A DNA stretch of 64,000 nucleotides, taken from positions 62,001 through 126,000 of the forward strand of contig CAWHFP010000007.1 of the NCBI GenBank assembly GCA_963828445.1. The letters are read 5' to 3'. This document shows positions 1 through 7,165 of this stretch, one piece after another. The notes below the pieces were generated by a model. It was given only the letters and a program-made list of their open reading frames with translations. It did not search any database and was not told the DNA's origin. This DNA is from Bog-532 sp963828445. Its GTDB lineage: Bacteria; Actinomycetota; Actinomycetes; Streptosporangiales; Streptosporangiaceae. Each line of letters begins with the position of its first letter. The stretch's first letter is position 1. A program made the position numbers and the translations under genes.

Positions 1-1295
1 CAGGCCGGGCAGTGGGTGGGGAACACGAACTCGCGCTCGTCCCCGGTGCGCAGGTCCACGACGGGTCCGACGATCTCCGGGATCACGTCACCGGCCTTGC
101 GCAGCACGACCATGTCGCCGATCAGCACGCCCTTGCGCTTGACCTCGTCGGCGTTGTGCAGGGTGGCCATCTCCACGGTCGAGCCGCTGACCTTGGCCGG
201 CTCCATCACCCCGAACGGCGTCACCCGGCCGGTCCGGCCCACGTTGACCTGGATGTCCAGCAGCCGGGTGTTGACCTCCTCGGGCGGGTACTTGAAGGCC
301 ATGGCCCAGCGCGGCGCCCGCGAGGTGGCGCCGAGCGCGCGCTGGGAGTCCAGCCGGTCCAGCTTGACCACCACGCCGTCGATCTCGTACGGCGGATCGT
401 GCCGGTGCTCGTTGTAGAAGGCGATGTACTCGTGCACCGCGGCCAGGTCGGGCACGACCTTGATGCGGTCGCTGGTCGGCAGGCCCCATTCGCGCAGCCG
501 GTCGTACCAGCCGGACTGGGTCTCGGGCGGGCTGGTGTCCGGCGGGAAGCCCTCGACCCGGCCCACCCCGTGCACGATCACGTCGAGCGCGCGGCTGGCG
601 GTGACCCGGGGATCCTTCTGCCGCAGGGAGCCGGCGCCGGAGTTGCGCGGGTTGGCGAAGGCCGGCTTGCCCGCCTCGGTCAGCCGCTGGTTCAGCTCCT
701 CGAACGCCTTGACCGGCAGGAACACCTCACCGCGGACTTCCAGGGTTTGGGGGTAGCCGGTGCCTTTCAGCTGGGCCGGGATCGAGTCGATGGTGCGGAT
801 GTTGGGCGTGACGTCTTCGCCGGTGCGCCCGTCCCCGCGGGTCGCGCCGCGGATCAGCCGGCCGTTCCGGTACACCAGCGCGATGGCCAGGCCGTCGATC
901 TTCAGCTCGCACAGGTACGGCCCGGTGCCGCCGCCCCTGGCCGCGCGTTCGGCCCAGGCGTCCAGTTCCTCGGCCGAGAACGAGTTGTCCAGGCTGAGCA
1001 GCCGCTGCAGGTGCTCGACCGGGGTGAACAGGGTCGACACGCCCCCGCCGACCTGCTGGGTGGGCGAGTCGGGGGTGCGCAGCTCGGGGTACTGGTCTTC
1101 CAGGCTCTCCAGCTCACGCATGAGCCGGTCGAAGTCGTTGTCCGAGAGCGTGGGCGAGTCCAGCACGTAGTACCGGTGCCGCGCCTCGGTGATCTGCGCG
1201 CTCAGGTCGGCGTGCCGCTGGCGCGCCTCGACCGGTGTCTCGTTGGCGTCAACCGGGCCATCTGGCTGGTCTGGTTGGTCTCGTTGGTCGCTCAT
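1..1295 (-). CDS. ligA: NAD-dependent DNA ligase LigA (5' part; runs off window start)
   Basis: The minus-strand frame is open from an ATG at 1295 to the window edge, giving about 431 N-terminal residues. LigA seals nicks in replication and repair using NAD+. The adenylation domain is clear: the lysine motif CELKIDGLAIALV, then TRGDGRTGEDVTPN, the EVRGEVFLP motif, NPRNSGAGSLRQKDP, the DGVVVKLD motif and AFKYPPEE, followed by the start of the OB fold (VNVGRTGRVTPFGVMEP). The N-terminal Ia domain (YYVLDSPTLSDNDFDRLM) is present. Its start overlaps the stop of the upstream MetE-like gene in an ATGA arrangement, so the two are probably cotranscribed. The C-terminal zinc finger, HhH and BRCT parts lie outside the window. 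Confidence 0.96.
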   Translation of the reverse strand, partial: MSDQRDQPDQPDGPVDANETPVEARQRHADLSAQITEARHRYYVLDSPTLSDNDFDRLMRELESLEDQYPELRTPDSPTQQVGGGVSTLFTPVEHLQRLLSLDNSFSAEELDAWAERAARGGGTGPYLCELKIDGLAIALVYRNGRLIRGATRGDGRTGEDVTPNIRTIDSIPAQLKGTGYPQTLEVRGEVFLPVKAFEELNQRLTEAGKPAFANPRNSGAGSLRQKDPRVTASRALDVIVHGVGRVEGFPPDTSPPETQSGWYDRLREWGLPTSDRIKVVPDLAAVHEYIAFYNEHRHDPPYEIDGVVVKLDRLDSQRALGATSRAPRWAMAFKYPPEEVNTRLLDIQVNVGRTGRVTPFGVMEPAKVSGSTVEMATLHNADEVKRKGVLIGDMVVLRKAGDVIPEIVGPVVDLRTGDEREFVFPTHCPA

Positions 1296-2347
1296 TCCTC
1301 GTCCCCCGTCGTCTCTTCGGCCAGCTCAGGGACTATTCTCGCTGCTTCGCGGGCGTGCTGGAGAGCTTCTACGGCCCGTGTCGGGGATGCGCCGGCCAGG
1401 CCGCAGGCGGGGGTGACCACGATCTGGCGCGCGGCTTGGCTCGGGTTCATGCCGAGGGCACGCCAGAACCGGAGGATCTTTCTTGCCGTGGCGGCGGGTT
1501 GGTCGTCTCTGGTGTTCCTGGGCAGGACGGTGCGCACGGCACCGGCAAAGATGCCCTGGCCCGCGTCGGCGATCTCGGCGATGGCGTCGCCATCTTCCCG
1601 CCGCACCAGGCTGAGGTCGAAGGAGATCGCATCCGGCCGCGCCGCCATGATTATTTCGAAGGCTGGTGAGCTGGCGCAGCAGTGCACGACGGTGTAACCG
1701 TGGGCCGCGGCCAGGACCGTTCCCAGCCGGTCGGAGATGATTGCCTGGTCCGGGGCCGCGATCCGCGACAGCCCGCTGGCGGTCGGGATCTCGCCATTGA
1801 CGACCGCGGTGAGAGCGGGCTCGTCGATCTGGACGATGAGGGTCGCGCCGGGAACGCGCTTGGCCACGTCGGCCACGTGCGTGGCGATCGCTTCCGCCAG
1901 GGAGGCGGTCAGGTCGTTGACGGCACCTACGTCCGAGAGCGCCGGGTTGAGGGTCTTGGCCAGCTCGATGTTGGCCGCGAGCGTCCAGGGGCCGGTGAGG
2001 CTTATCTTCAGCGGGCCCTCGTAGCCGGCCAGCTGCTCTTCCATGACGTCGAGGTCACTGGACAGCATGCTCTGGGCGGTGCGCATGACCCGGCCGGGCC
2101 GCTCCGCGATCCGCCACCCGCCGGTCGTGGTCTCGACCGGGATGTCGACCAGGAGCGCGGCCGTCCGGCCGATCATGTCCGCGCCCGGCCCCCGGTTGGG
2201 GAGCTCCGGCAGGAAGGGGAAGTCCGGCAGCTCATCGACCACCGTGCGGGCGGCCTCGGTCGGATCGGTGCCCGGCATCGACCCGATCCCGGTCGCGCTG
2301 CCCAGCTGCCAGGGGAAGTCTTTGCTTTCGGCCCCGTTCTCAGTCAC
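1292..2347 (-). CDS. MetE/UROD-like methionine synthase family protein
   Basis: About 351 aa, resembling the C-terminal catalytic half of cobalamin-independent methionine synthase, as found next to ligA in many actinobacteria. It begins with GSATGIGSMPGTDPTEAART and carries IVQIDEPAL and the probable zinc ligands in VVHCCASS and VTPACGLAG. The family transfers methyl groups to thiols; the exact substrate of these short actinobacterial forms is not settled. I chose the GTG at 2347 because the conserved sequence begins just after it. An in-frame ATG at 2416 would add residues encoded antisense to the decayed cyclase array, so that extension is unlikely. The stop overlaps the ligA start. Confidence 0.85.
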   Translation of the reverse strand: MTENGAESKDFPWQLGSATGIGSMPGTDPTEAARTVVDELPDFPFLPELPNRGPGADMIGRTAALLVDIPVETTTGGWRIAERPGRVMRTAQSMLSSDLDVMEEQLAGYEGPLKISLTGPWTLAANIELAKTLNPALSDVGAVNDLTASLAEAIATHVADVAKRVPGATLIVQIDEPALTAVVNGEIPTASGLSRIAAPDQAIISDRLGTVLAAAHGYTVVHCCASSPAFEIIMAARPDAISFDLSLVRREDGDAIAEIADAGQGIFAGAVRTVLPRNTRDDQPAATARKILRFWRALGMNPSQAARQIVVTPACGLAGASPTRAVEALQHAREAARIVPELAEETTGDEE

Positions 2348-2421
2348 GCTGCCGAGCTTAGAGCCTCGGGCCGACCTTCCCGGAGGTGTCGTCTTCGGCT
2401 TGGCTGACCCCGACACTGGGC

Positions 2422-2545
2422 CGGCCGTCGATGTCCAGCACCCGGACCCCGACCCCGTTGATGCGCCGGATGCCCTGGGCCAGCCGGCTGGCCGGATCGT
2501 CCCGCAGCGTGACCACGCCCCGGCGCCAGGCCAGCTGCCCCTCAG
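2422..2545. repeat. Direct repeat A, copy 1
   Basis: Roughly 125 bp almost identical to 3694-3820. It encodes, on the minus strand, the tail LRDDPAS.LAQGIRRINGVGVR of the CHD remnants. A one-base difference near the end changes the reading frame between copies. Confidence 0.8.
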
Positions 2546-2764
2546 CCCGGAGCCAGGCCGACAGCTGAACGCCCTTCACTTCGCAGCCGACCTTCCGGTA
2601 GATGTCCGGCCGGGCGTCCTGATGGTGGTACACGACATCGCTGTAGAACCCGTCCGAAACCACGAACGCGCAGGCGTCCAGCGAGCCCGCCAGGGCCGCC
2701 TTGAGCGGCGGCGCATCGACGAGCCGGAAGGTGTGGTCAATGGCCGCGCCGGCCACGCCATGCC
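2546..2764. repeat. Direct repeat B, copy 1
   Basis: About 219 bp nearly identical to 4103-4322, encoding on the minus strand the C-terminal half of a CHD protein (GAAIDHTFRLVDA to KGVQLSAWLR). It adjoins repeat A copy 1 here, whereas the second copies of A and B are about 280 bp apart. Confidence 0.8.
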
Positions 2765-2868
2765 AGCGCGCCGTACATGGCTTTCCGTAGCACCAGCCGG
2801 TCAGCATTGGTCCGGACCGGATCGGTGGATTCGGTGATGTCCGCCACCACAATGGCCCCGGGTGGCCG

Positions 2869-3546
2869 TCAGGCCGGCTGCGCAGGCCGAGCGTCGGTTC
2901 GGCCCGGACCAGGATCGGCTCCGTCCGGGTCAGTATCGGCATCGGGGTGCGCATCCAGGCCGAGACCGGCGTCTGCTTGACCTCGGTACTCGATCGTGCC
3001 GGTAGCAGCTCCGGGTGCGCGTCCGGGTGGTGGTAGATGACCTCGCTCGAAGAACCAGGTCCGAGGACGATGAGCCCGCACACGCCGGTCGAGGTGGCGA
3101 GGGCCGTCCTTGAGCGGCGCGGCGTCGGCCAGCCGGAAGGTGTGATCGACGGCGGCCCCGACCACGCCGTGGCCTGTCGAACGTCACCTCACCCGCGTGG
3201 AGCGCGACCCGCAGCCGGACCTGGGTGGCCGCGGCCCGGGTCGGCGTCCTGCTGGCGCTCCGATCGCGGTGTTGTGGGTCGGCCAGCGCCGTCTTCGAGC
3301 CGGCTCGAGCAGGTCGGTCGACCAGCCGGCCCTTCGGCACCTCGGGGGTGGACACCAGCACCAGCACGCCGTCGCCCCGGTCCTCGTGGTAGTACTTCAG
3401 CCAGTCCTGCCAGCGGACGGCCCGGACAGCGGCTTGTACATGGCCTCCCGGATGACCACCCGGTCATGGTTCGTCCGCAGGGGGTGATTCGACTGCTCGA
3501 TGTCGAACACCAGGATGGTGCGGTGGACGGCTTGGTAAGCGGCCAT
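2869..3546 (-). pseudogene. CHD (cyclase-like) gene remnant C, multiply frameshifted
   Basis: Starts with an ATG at 3546 behind a strong GGGAGGGG ribosome site and encodes MAAYQAVHRTILVFDIEQSN, then REAMYKPLSG, after which the frame breaks. Other frames continue the same protein: KYYHEDRGDGVLVLVSTPEV, TQVRLRVALHAGEVTFDR, GVVGAAVDHTFRLADAAP, then SSSEVIYHHPDAH and VKQTPVSAWMRTPMPILTRT. Compared with the intact gene at 4413-5162, at least four indels are needed, and the final stop is also out of frame. Both metal Asp positions (VFDIEQS and RGDGVLV) can still be read. Some indels could be sequencing errors, but their density here exceeds that in housekeeping genes. Confidence 0.75.
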
Positions 3547-3596
3547 GTCCCCTCCCGCTCCGTTCAGCACATATCAACCATCGTGCACCGAACGTC

Positions 3597-3917
3597 TCAA
3601 GAGCGAATGCAGGGCGACTGGACGCCGACCGCGGCCGCCGCTACTCTTCGACCGCGACCGGCTCGGCCGGCTCCGGCGGGCTCGCCCCGGAGGGCCGACC
3701 GTCGATGTCCAGGCACCCGGACCCCGACCCCGTTGATGCGCCGGATGCCCTGGGCCAGCAGGCTGGCCGGATCGTCCCGCAGCGTGACCACGCCCCGGCG
3801 CCAGGCCAGCTGCCCCTCAGTCCTGATCCCCGCCGCGACGACCAGGATGATCCCGAAGAAGATGCCGCCCCCGAAGGTGGCCACCCCCACTGCCGTCATT
3901 AAGTCCATATTGGCCAT
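3597..3917 (-). CDS. Small membrane protein C, chimeric with a CHD-array tail
   Basis: ATG at 3917 follows GGGAGGCC, the same kind of leader as the two small membrane genes at 5165-5580. The first 31 or so residues (MANMDLMTAVGVATFGGGIF, then FGIILVVAAGI) form one hydrophobic helix. From about residue 32 the frame runs into TEGQLAWRRGVVTLRDDP, the tail seen at the end of CHD remnant D, and ends after an Arg/Ala/Gly-rich stretch that is probably out of frame. I read this as a small membrane-protein gene whose 3' end was replaced by recombination inside the array. Whether the chimera is expressed is unknown. Confidence 0.45.
   Translation of the reverse strand: MANMDLMTAVGVATFGGGIFFGIILVVAAGIRTEGQLAWRRGVVTLRDDPASLLAQGIRRINGVGVRVPGHRRSALRGEPAGAGRAGRGRRVAAAAVGVQSPCIRS
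3694..3820. repeat. Direct repeat A, copy 2
   Basis: Second copy of the segment at 2422-2545. Here it follows the small membrane protein C coding start on the minus strand rather than a CHD body, showing that the array has been rearranged. Confidence 0.8.
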
Positions 3918-4102
3918 GACCACTGGCCTCCCGTACTCTCCGGCGGCACCCGCTCCGCCCGTTGGACCCTTACTCTGGCACGGCGGCGAGGCCGCTCACA
4001 CGGGCGAAGGTGCCAGCCTGACCAGGACCTTCGACAGTTACCGTTGGGTAGGAGTTGCTGAGAGTAAGGCAGAGCGCTCCAGAGCCAGCCGGGGCTCGGG
4101 AA

Positions 4103-4322
4103 CCCGGAGCCAGGCCGACAGCTGAACGCCCTTCACTTCGCAGCCGACCTTTCGGTAGATGTCCGGCCGGGCGTCCTGATGGTGGTACACGACATCGCTG
4201 TAGAACCAGTCCGAAACCACGAACGCGCAGGCGTCCAGCGAGCCCGCCAGGGCCGCCTTGAGCGGCGGCGCATCGACGAGCCGGAAGGTGTGGTCGATGG
4301 CCGCGCCGACCACGCCATGCCG
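4103..4322. repeat. Direct repeat B, copy 2
   Basis: Second copy of 2546-2764 and the body of CHD remnant B. The two copies differ at only a few scattered positions, which suggests recent duplication or gene conversion. Confidence 0.8.
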
Positions 4323-4366
4323 GTCGAACGCGACCTCCCCAGCGTGCACCGCGAGCCGCAGGCCCC

Positions 4367-4380
4367 AATGCACGTGCATT
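4367..4380. promoter_or_regulatory. 14-bp perfect palindrome AATGCACGTGCATT
   Basis: Perfect palindrome at the 5' break of CHD remnant B. The 11-mer CCAATGCACGT around its left half recurs upstream of the DUF397 gene at 30339-30349. It could be an operator or a recombination scar; nothing in the sequence decides this. Confidence 0.4.
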
Positions 4381-4412
4381 CAGAGTCCCGGTGCACCGTT
4401 CCGGGTGAGCCG

Positions 4413-5162
4413 TCAGGCCGGCTCGCGCAGGCCGAGCGCCGGTTCAGCCCGGACCAGGATCGGCTCCGTCCGGGTCAGTATCGGCATCGGGGTGCGCATC
4501 CAGGCCGACACCGGGGTCTGCTTGACCTGGCACTTGACGTGCTGGTAGCCGTCCGGCCGGGCATCCGCGTGGTGATAGACGACATCGCTGTAGAACCAGT
4601 CCGACACGATGAGCCCGCAGACGTCGGGCGACTTGGCGAAGGCGTCCTTCAGCGGCGCGGCGTCGGCCATCCGGAAGGTGTAATCGATGGCGGCGCCGAC
4701 CACGCCATGCCGGTCGAACGTGACCTCACCCGCGTGGACCGCGACCCGCAACCGGACCTGGGTGGCCGCGGCCCGCACCGGCTCCTGCTGGGCCACGATC
4801 GCATTGTGGCTGGCCAGCGCCTCTTCCAGCTTCTCGGGCAGGACGGTCACCAGCCAGCCCTTCGGCACCCGGGGGTGGATGACCAGCAGCACCCCGTCAC
4901 CGCGGTCCTCGTAGTAGCACTTCATCCAGTCACGCCACCGGAACGCGCCGGTCAGCGACTTGTACATGGCCTGGCGGATGATCACCCGGTCACGGTTGCG
5001 CCGGAGCGGATCCGTCGAGTCCGCGATGTCCACCACCACGATCGCGCGGTGCACCGAGTTGTCCACGGCGTGGCCCCAGCTCGGCGTCATGGCCGAGCCG
5101 GGGCCGTTCGCCCCGGGAACCAGAGTGGTCAGCCGCTCCCTGAGCCGTGGTCGCCCCTGCAT
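4413..5162 (-). CDS. Class III nucleotide-cyclase-homology (CHD) protein, intact
   Basis: 249 aa, ATG at 5162 preceded by GAGG at good spacing and two bases after the stop of the small membrane gene B. After a roughly 38-residue leader comes a minimal cyclase fold. Metal motif 1 is IVVVDIADSTD (D45). Metal motif 2 is YYEDRGDGVLLVI (D89) with Glu85 at the base-selecting position. VRLRVAVHAGEVTFDRHGVV follows, then GAAIDYTFRM, where Asp160 replaces the usual catalytic Asn and Arg164 is kept. Length and motifs match the short cyclase-like proteins of actinobacterial conflict-type loci. It may make a cyclic nucleotide or only bind NTP; activity is not shown. It is the only intact member of the array and probably cotranscribed with the two membrane peptides upstream. 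Confidence 0.75.
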   Translation of the reverse strand: MQGRPRLRERLTTLVPGANGPGSAMTPSWGHAVDNSVHRAIVVVDIADSTDPLRRNRDRVIIRQAMYKSLTGAFRWRDWMKCYYEDRGDGVLLVIHPRVPKGWLVTVLPEKLEEALASHNAIVAQQEPVRAAATQVRLRVAVHAGEVTFDRHGVVGAAIDYTFRMADAAPLKDAFAKSPDVCGLIVSDWFYSDVVYHHADARPDGYQHVKCQVKQTPVSAWMRTPMPILTRTEPILVRAEPALGLREPA

Positions 5163-5164
5163 GA

Positions 5165-5353
5165 TCACCTCACCCGGCCCCGTGGCCCCGGCCGCCCCCG
5201 CGAGGGCCGGGGCCGCTGGCTCGCCGCCCAGCGCTGTCCCAACTGCTTCAGAGCCCGGCGCCGTTCCCGGGTGGCCCGGAAGCCGTTCGACGCGAATCCC
5301 CCGGCGACGAAGAAGATGGCGAGGATGATCGTGATGGTCAGCGGCCCGGCCAT
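5165..5353 (-). CDS. Small single-pass membrane protein B
   Basis: 62 aa, ATG at 5353 behind AGGAGGCCGAC. Residues 5-20 or so (LTITIILAIFFVAGGF) form one hydrophobic helix, followed by a strongly basic Arg/Pro-rich tail, which by the positive-inside rule would face the cytoplasm. It overlaps the 3' end of membrane gene A by 16 bp and ends two bases before the CHD start, so the three form a tight cluster. No family recognised. It may anchor, or be the membrane-acting partner of, the CHD protein; this is inferred from position only. Confidence 0.6.
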   Translation of the reverse strand: MAGPLTITIILAIFFVAGGFASNGFRATRERRRALKQLGQRWAASQRPRPSRGRPGPRGRVR

Positions 5354-5580
5354 GTCGGCCTCCTCGTGTCGGCGAGGTACGGGGCCGGCGTTGCGCCCCG
5401 GGTCCTGACACTGACCCGTCGAGCTCCCGCCCGGGCCAAGCCTTGAGGTGGCACCCGCAGGCCACCCCGCATCGAGGTCCGGTGGATGTCCAGGACCACC
5501 GCCCCCACCGTTTCGAACGCGGCCCCGGCCGCAAACGATGCGGTCAACCAGATCGCCACCGCCACGAACGTACTGGCCAT
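5338..5580 (-). CDS. Small single-pass membrane protein A
   Basis: 80 aa, ATG at 5580 after GGAGGCCGAC, nearly the same leader as gene B and a hint of common origin. Residues 4-22 (TFVAVAIWLTASFAAGAAF) are hydrophobic, continuing into ETVGAVVLDIHR; the rest is basic and low in complexity. No known family. It is the first gene of a three-gene minus-strand unit A-B-CHD. Small size and composition make coding less certain than for B, but the ribosome site and the overlap with B support it. Confidence 0.5.
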   Translation of the reverse strand: MASTFVAVAIWLTASFAAGAAFETVGAVVLDIHRTSMRGGLRVPPQGLARAGARRVSVRTRGATPAPYLADTRRPTWPGR

Positions 5581-6176
5581 GTCGGCCTCCCCGCCTTGCC
5601 CCGCCCGCGGTGTCGCCACCGCGCGTCCCTCACAATGCGGGCCGCTTCCGGCGATTCTTCCGGACCGTCAGGAGCGGCGAGCGCGCCCCGCCCGCCTCAC
5701 CAGGCGCTTGAGGCGCGGTAGCTGGGTACTTCGACTCCGGATTGATACCAACAGTGCTTGCGGTCCCATTCCGACCACCAAGTCAGGCTGCTAGAATCAT
5801 TCCACTTGATTTTGCTGTACCAGCCATACCAACCTCTTGCACAACTAGATCTGCCCAGACCCCCCAGCGCGCAAACCCGGATAGTCCTAGTCGTTGGTAT
5901 AACTAGGATGGTTACCAGAGTAGTTACTTGAACAGAAACCTGAAGCGGCAGCAGAAATGCTCTTGACCTGGGATAACGGATCAATGATGATGATCGCGGT
6001 GAACTTCAGCCGAGCTGACCGTCGATTCTGGCCTGGCCTGAAGAGCAATCTGCTAGCCTCAGCCAATCAAGTCCAGCTATTCAGGTCATCCCAACCTTTG
6101 GCTACAGCTCACAACGACGTGACCAACCGAGGACCTGCTCAGTGGAGCTGCCCTCGGACCTCCGGGAAGGGGATCC
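5581..6176. other. AT-richer intergenic region between divergent CHD unit and GntR gene
   Basis: About 600 bp upstream of both the minus-strand A-B-CHD unit and the plus-strand GntR gene, so it should hold both promoters. From about 5700 the composition becomes clearly AT-richer than in the flanking genes. It contains the octamer ATACCAAC at 5745-5752 and 5826-5833 and its complement at 5893-5900, and an interrupted inverted repeat at 5885-5908. A 95-codon open frame on the minus strand (5697-5984) has no ribosome site and unusual composition; I do not call it a gene. Confidence 0.6.
5885..5908. promoter_or_regulatory. Candidate operator: TCCTAG-N12-CTAGGA
   Basis: Inverted repeat with 6-bp arms enclosing the octamer GTTGGTAT at 5893-5900. 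The same octamer occurs inverted at 5745 and 5826. GntR-family regulators commonly bind short inverted repeats near their own gene, so these are candidate sites for the regulator at 6177-6968. Confidence 0.35.
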
Positions 6177-6968
6177 ATGGCTGACCCCATCTATCGGCGC
6201 ATCGCCGAGCAGCTGAGGCAAGAGATTGAGTCAGGCGAGATGGGACGGGGCAGTCAGCTGCCGACCGAACTCCAGCTTCGCGAGCGGTTCGACGCGTCAC
6301 GCAACACAGTGCGCGATGCCATCAAGACGCTCATCGCCCTCGGACTGGTCGAGACCCGGCCCGGCCAAGGCACCTTCGTAACCCGCAAGATCGACCCGTT
6401 CGTCACGGTGTTGTCCGAGGAACCCGAAACCGGCTTCGGCGGCGGCGAAGGCGCGGCCCTGTTGTCGCAAGTCAGCGGAAACGTCACGGACTTCACAGCC
6501 AGCGACCCTCGGGTGGAGATTCAATCGGCGACGGGCGAGATATCCGCACGACTCGAGGTCGCTGCCGGCACGCAGGTGGTGAGCAGGCACCAGGAACGGC
6601 GGATCAAGGGCATCCCGTGGTCTCTGCAGACCACGTTCTACCCCATGCGATTTGTCCTCGATGGCGCGACCAAGCTCATCGAAGCCACTAACATCTCCGA
6701 AGGCGCGGTGCGCTTCCTGGAGGAGAAGTTCGGTCTCAAGCAGTCGAGCTACCGGGATTGGGTAACGGTGCGGCCCCCCGACTCCAACGAAATAGAATTT
6801 TTCGAGCTGCCTTCAGACGGTCGCGTTTCCGTGTTCGAGATCTTTCGTACCGCGTACGATCAGAACGGCAAGCCGATGCGGCTCACCATCACCGTATTCG
6901 CTTCCGACCGTAATCAGTTCATCGTCAATGTCGGTGATGTCCCGCCACCAAAGCTGGGCATTGAGTAA
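6177..6968 (+). CDS. GntR-family (HutC/UTRA) transcriptional regulator
   Basis: 263 aa, ATG after GGAAGGGG at proper spacing. Residues 4-75 are a winged HTH: IYRRIAEQLRQEIESGEMGR, then LPTELQLRERFDASRNTVRD and LGLVETRPGQGTFV, the classic GntR pattern. Residues of about 100-255 fit a UTRA effector-binding domain (ISARLEVAAGTQVVSRHQER, ending in RLTITVFASDRNQF). The effector is unknown. It heads the plus-strand half of the island, followed by a GNAT gene and the cNBD-cyclase gene, and probably controls them and itself. Codon use is less GC-biased than in neighbouring housekeeping genes, consistent with acquired DNA. Confidence 0.88.
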   Translation: MADPIYRRIAEQLRQEIESGEMGRGSQLPTELQLRERFDASRNTVRDAIKTLIALGLVETRPGQGTFVTRKIDPFVTVLSEEPETGFGGGEGAALLSQVSGNVTDFTASDPRVEIQSATGEISARLEVAAGTQVVSRHQERRIKGIPWSLQTTFYPMRFVLDGATKLIEATNISEGAVRFLEEKFGLKQSSYRDWVTVRPPDSNEIEFFELPSDGRVSVFEIFRTAYDQNGKPMRLTITVFASDRNQFIVNVGDVPPPKLGIE

Positions 6969-7165
6969 TGCCTCCTCAACTGACGTTATCCGTCCACTTC
7001 AGGTTAATGGTCAGCCGAATTTTGTAATGCCATTTTGTCCCCGAGTAACATTCAGTCTTTCTGTACCACGTAATCGCACTATTATCACCGTCTGCCATTT
7101 CGCGTGCTTCTTTCCCGATCAACGACAGCACATCAGCCGCGGCCACCTATGGAGCCCAACCGACC

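Larger units (their letters stand above)
2358..2868 (-). pseudogene. CHD (cyclase-like) gene remnant D with internal deletion
   Basis: A broken copy of the cyclase-homology gene that is intact at 4413-5162. The first half encodes AIVVADITESTDPVRTNADR, the first metal motif, up to the equivalent of MYGALAW. The sequence then jumps, in another frame, to HGVAGAAIDHTFRLVDA. About 80 residues are missing, including the second metal motif. The tail continues through AFVVSDGFYSDVVYHHQDAR and KGVQLSAWLRAEGQLAW to a stop at 2358. The 5' boundary is approximate, because remnant C upstream has lost its stop by one base and reads into this copy. It cannot encode an active cyclase. It is possibly the oldest member of the array. 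Confidence 0.7.
4038..4396 (-). pseudogene. CHD (cyclase-like) gene remnant B, C-terminal half only
   Basis: Encodes GLRLAVHAGEVAFDRHGVVG, AAIDHTFRLVDAPPLKAALA and onward to KGVQLSAWLR, equivalent to residues of about 137-222 of the intact 249-aa CHD protein, then a short unrelated tail. The N-terminal half with both metal-binding Asp residues is absent, so it is non-catalytic. Its 5' break falls next to the palindrome at 4367-4380. The sequence between here and repeat A copy 2 (about 3921-4037) shows no coding signal. Confidence 0.72.

Noticed and set aside
12..1697. Long plus-strand frame over ligA and the MetE-like gene
   Set aside because: It is the complement of real minus-strand genes with clear motifs; its translation is low in complexity and has no family likeness.
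5697..5984. 95-codon minus-strand frame in the AT-richer intergenic region
   Set aside because: No ribosome site, odd composition rich in Trp and Ser, and it covers the putative promoter region; could not be supported as a gene.
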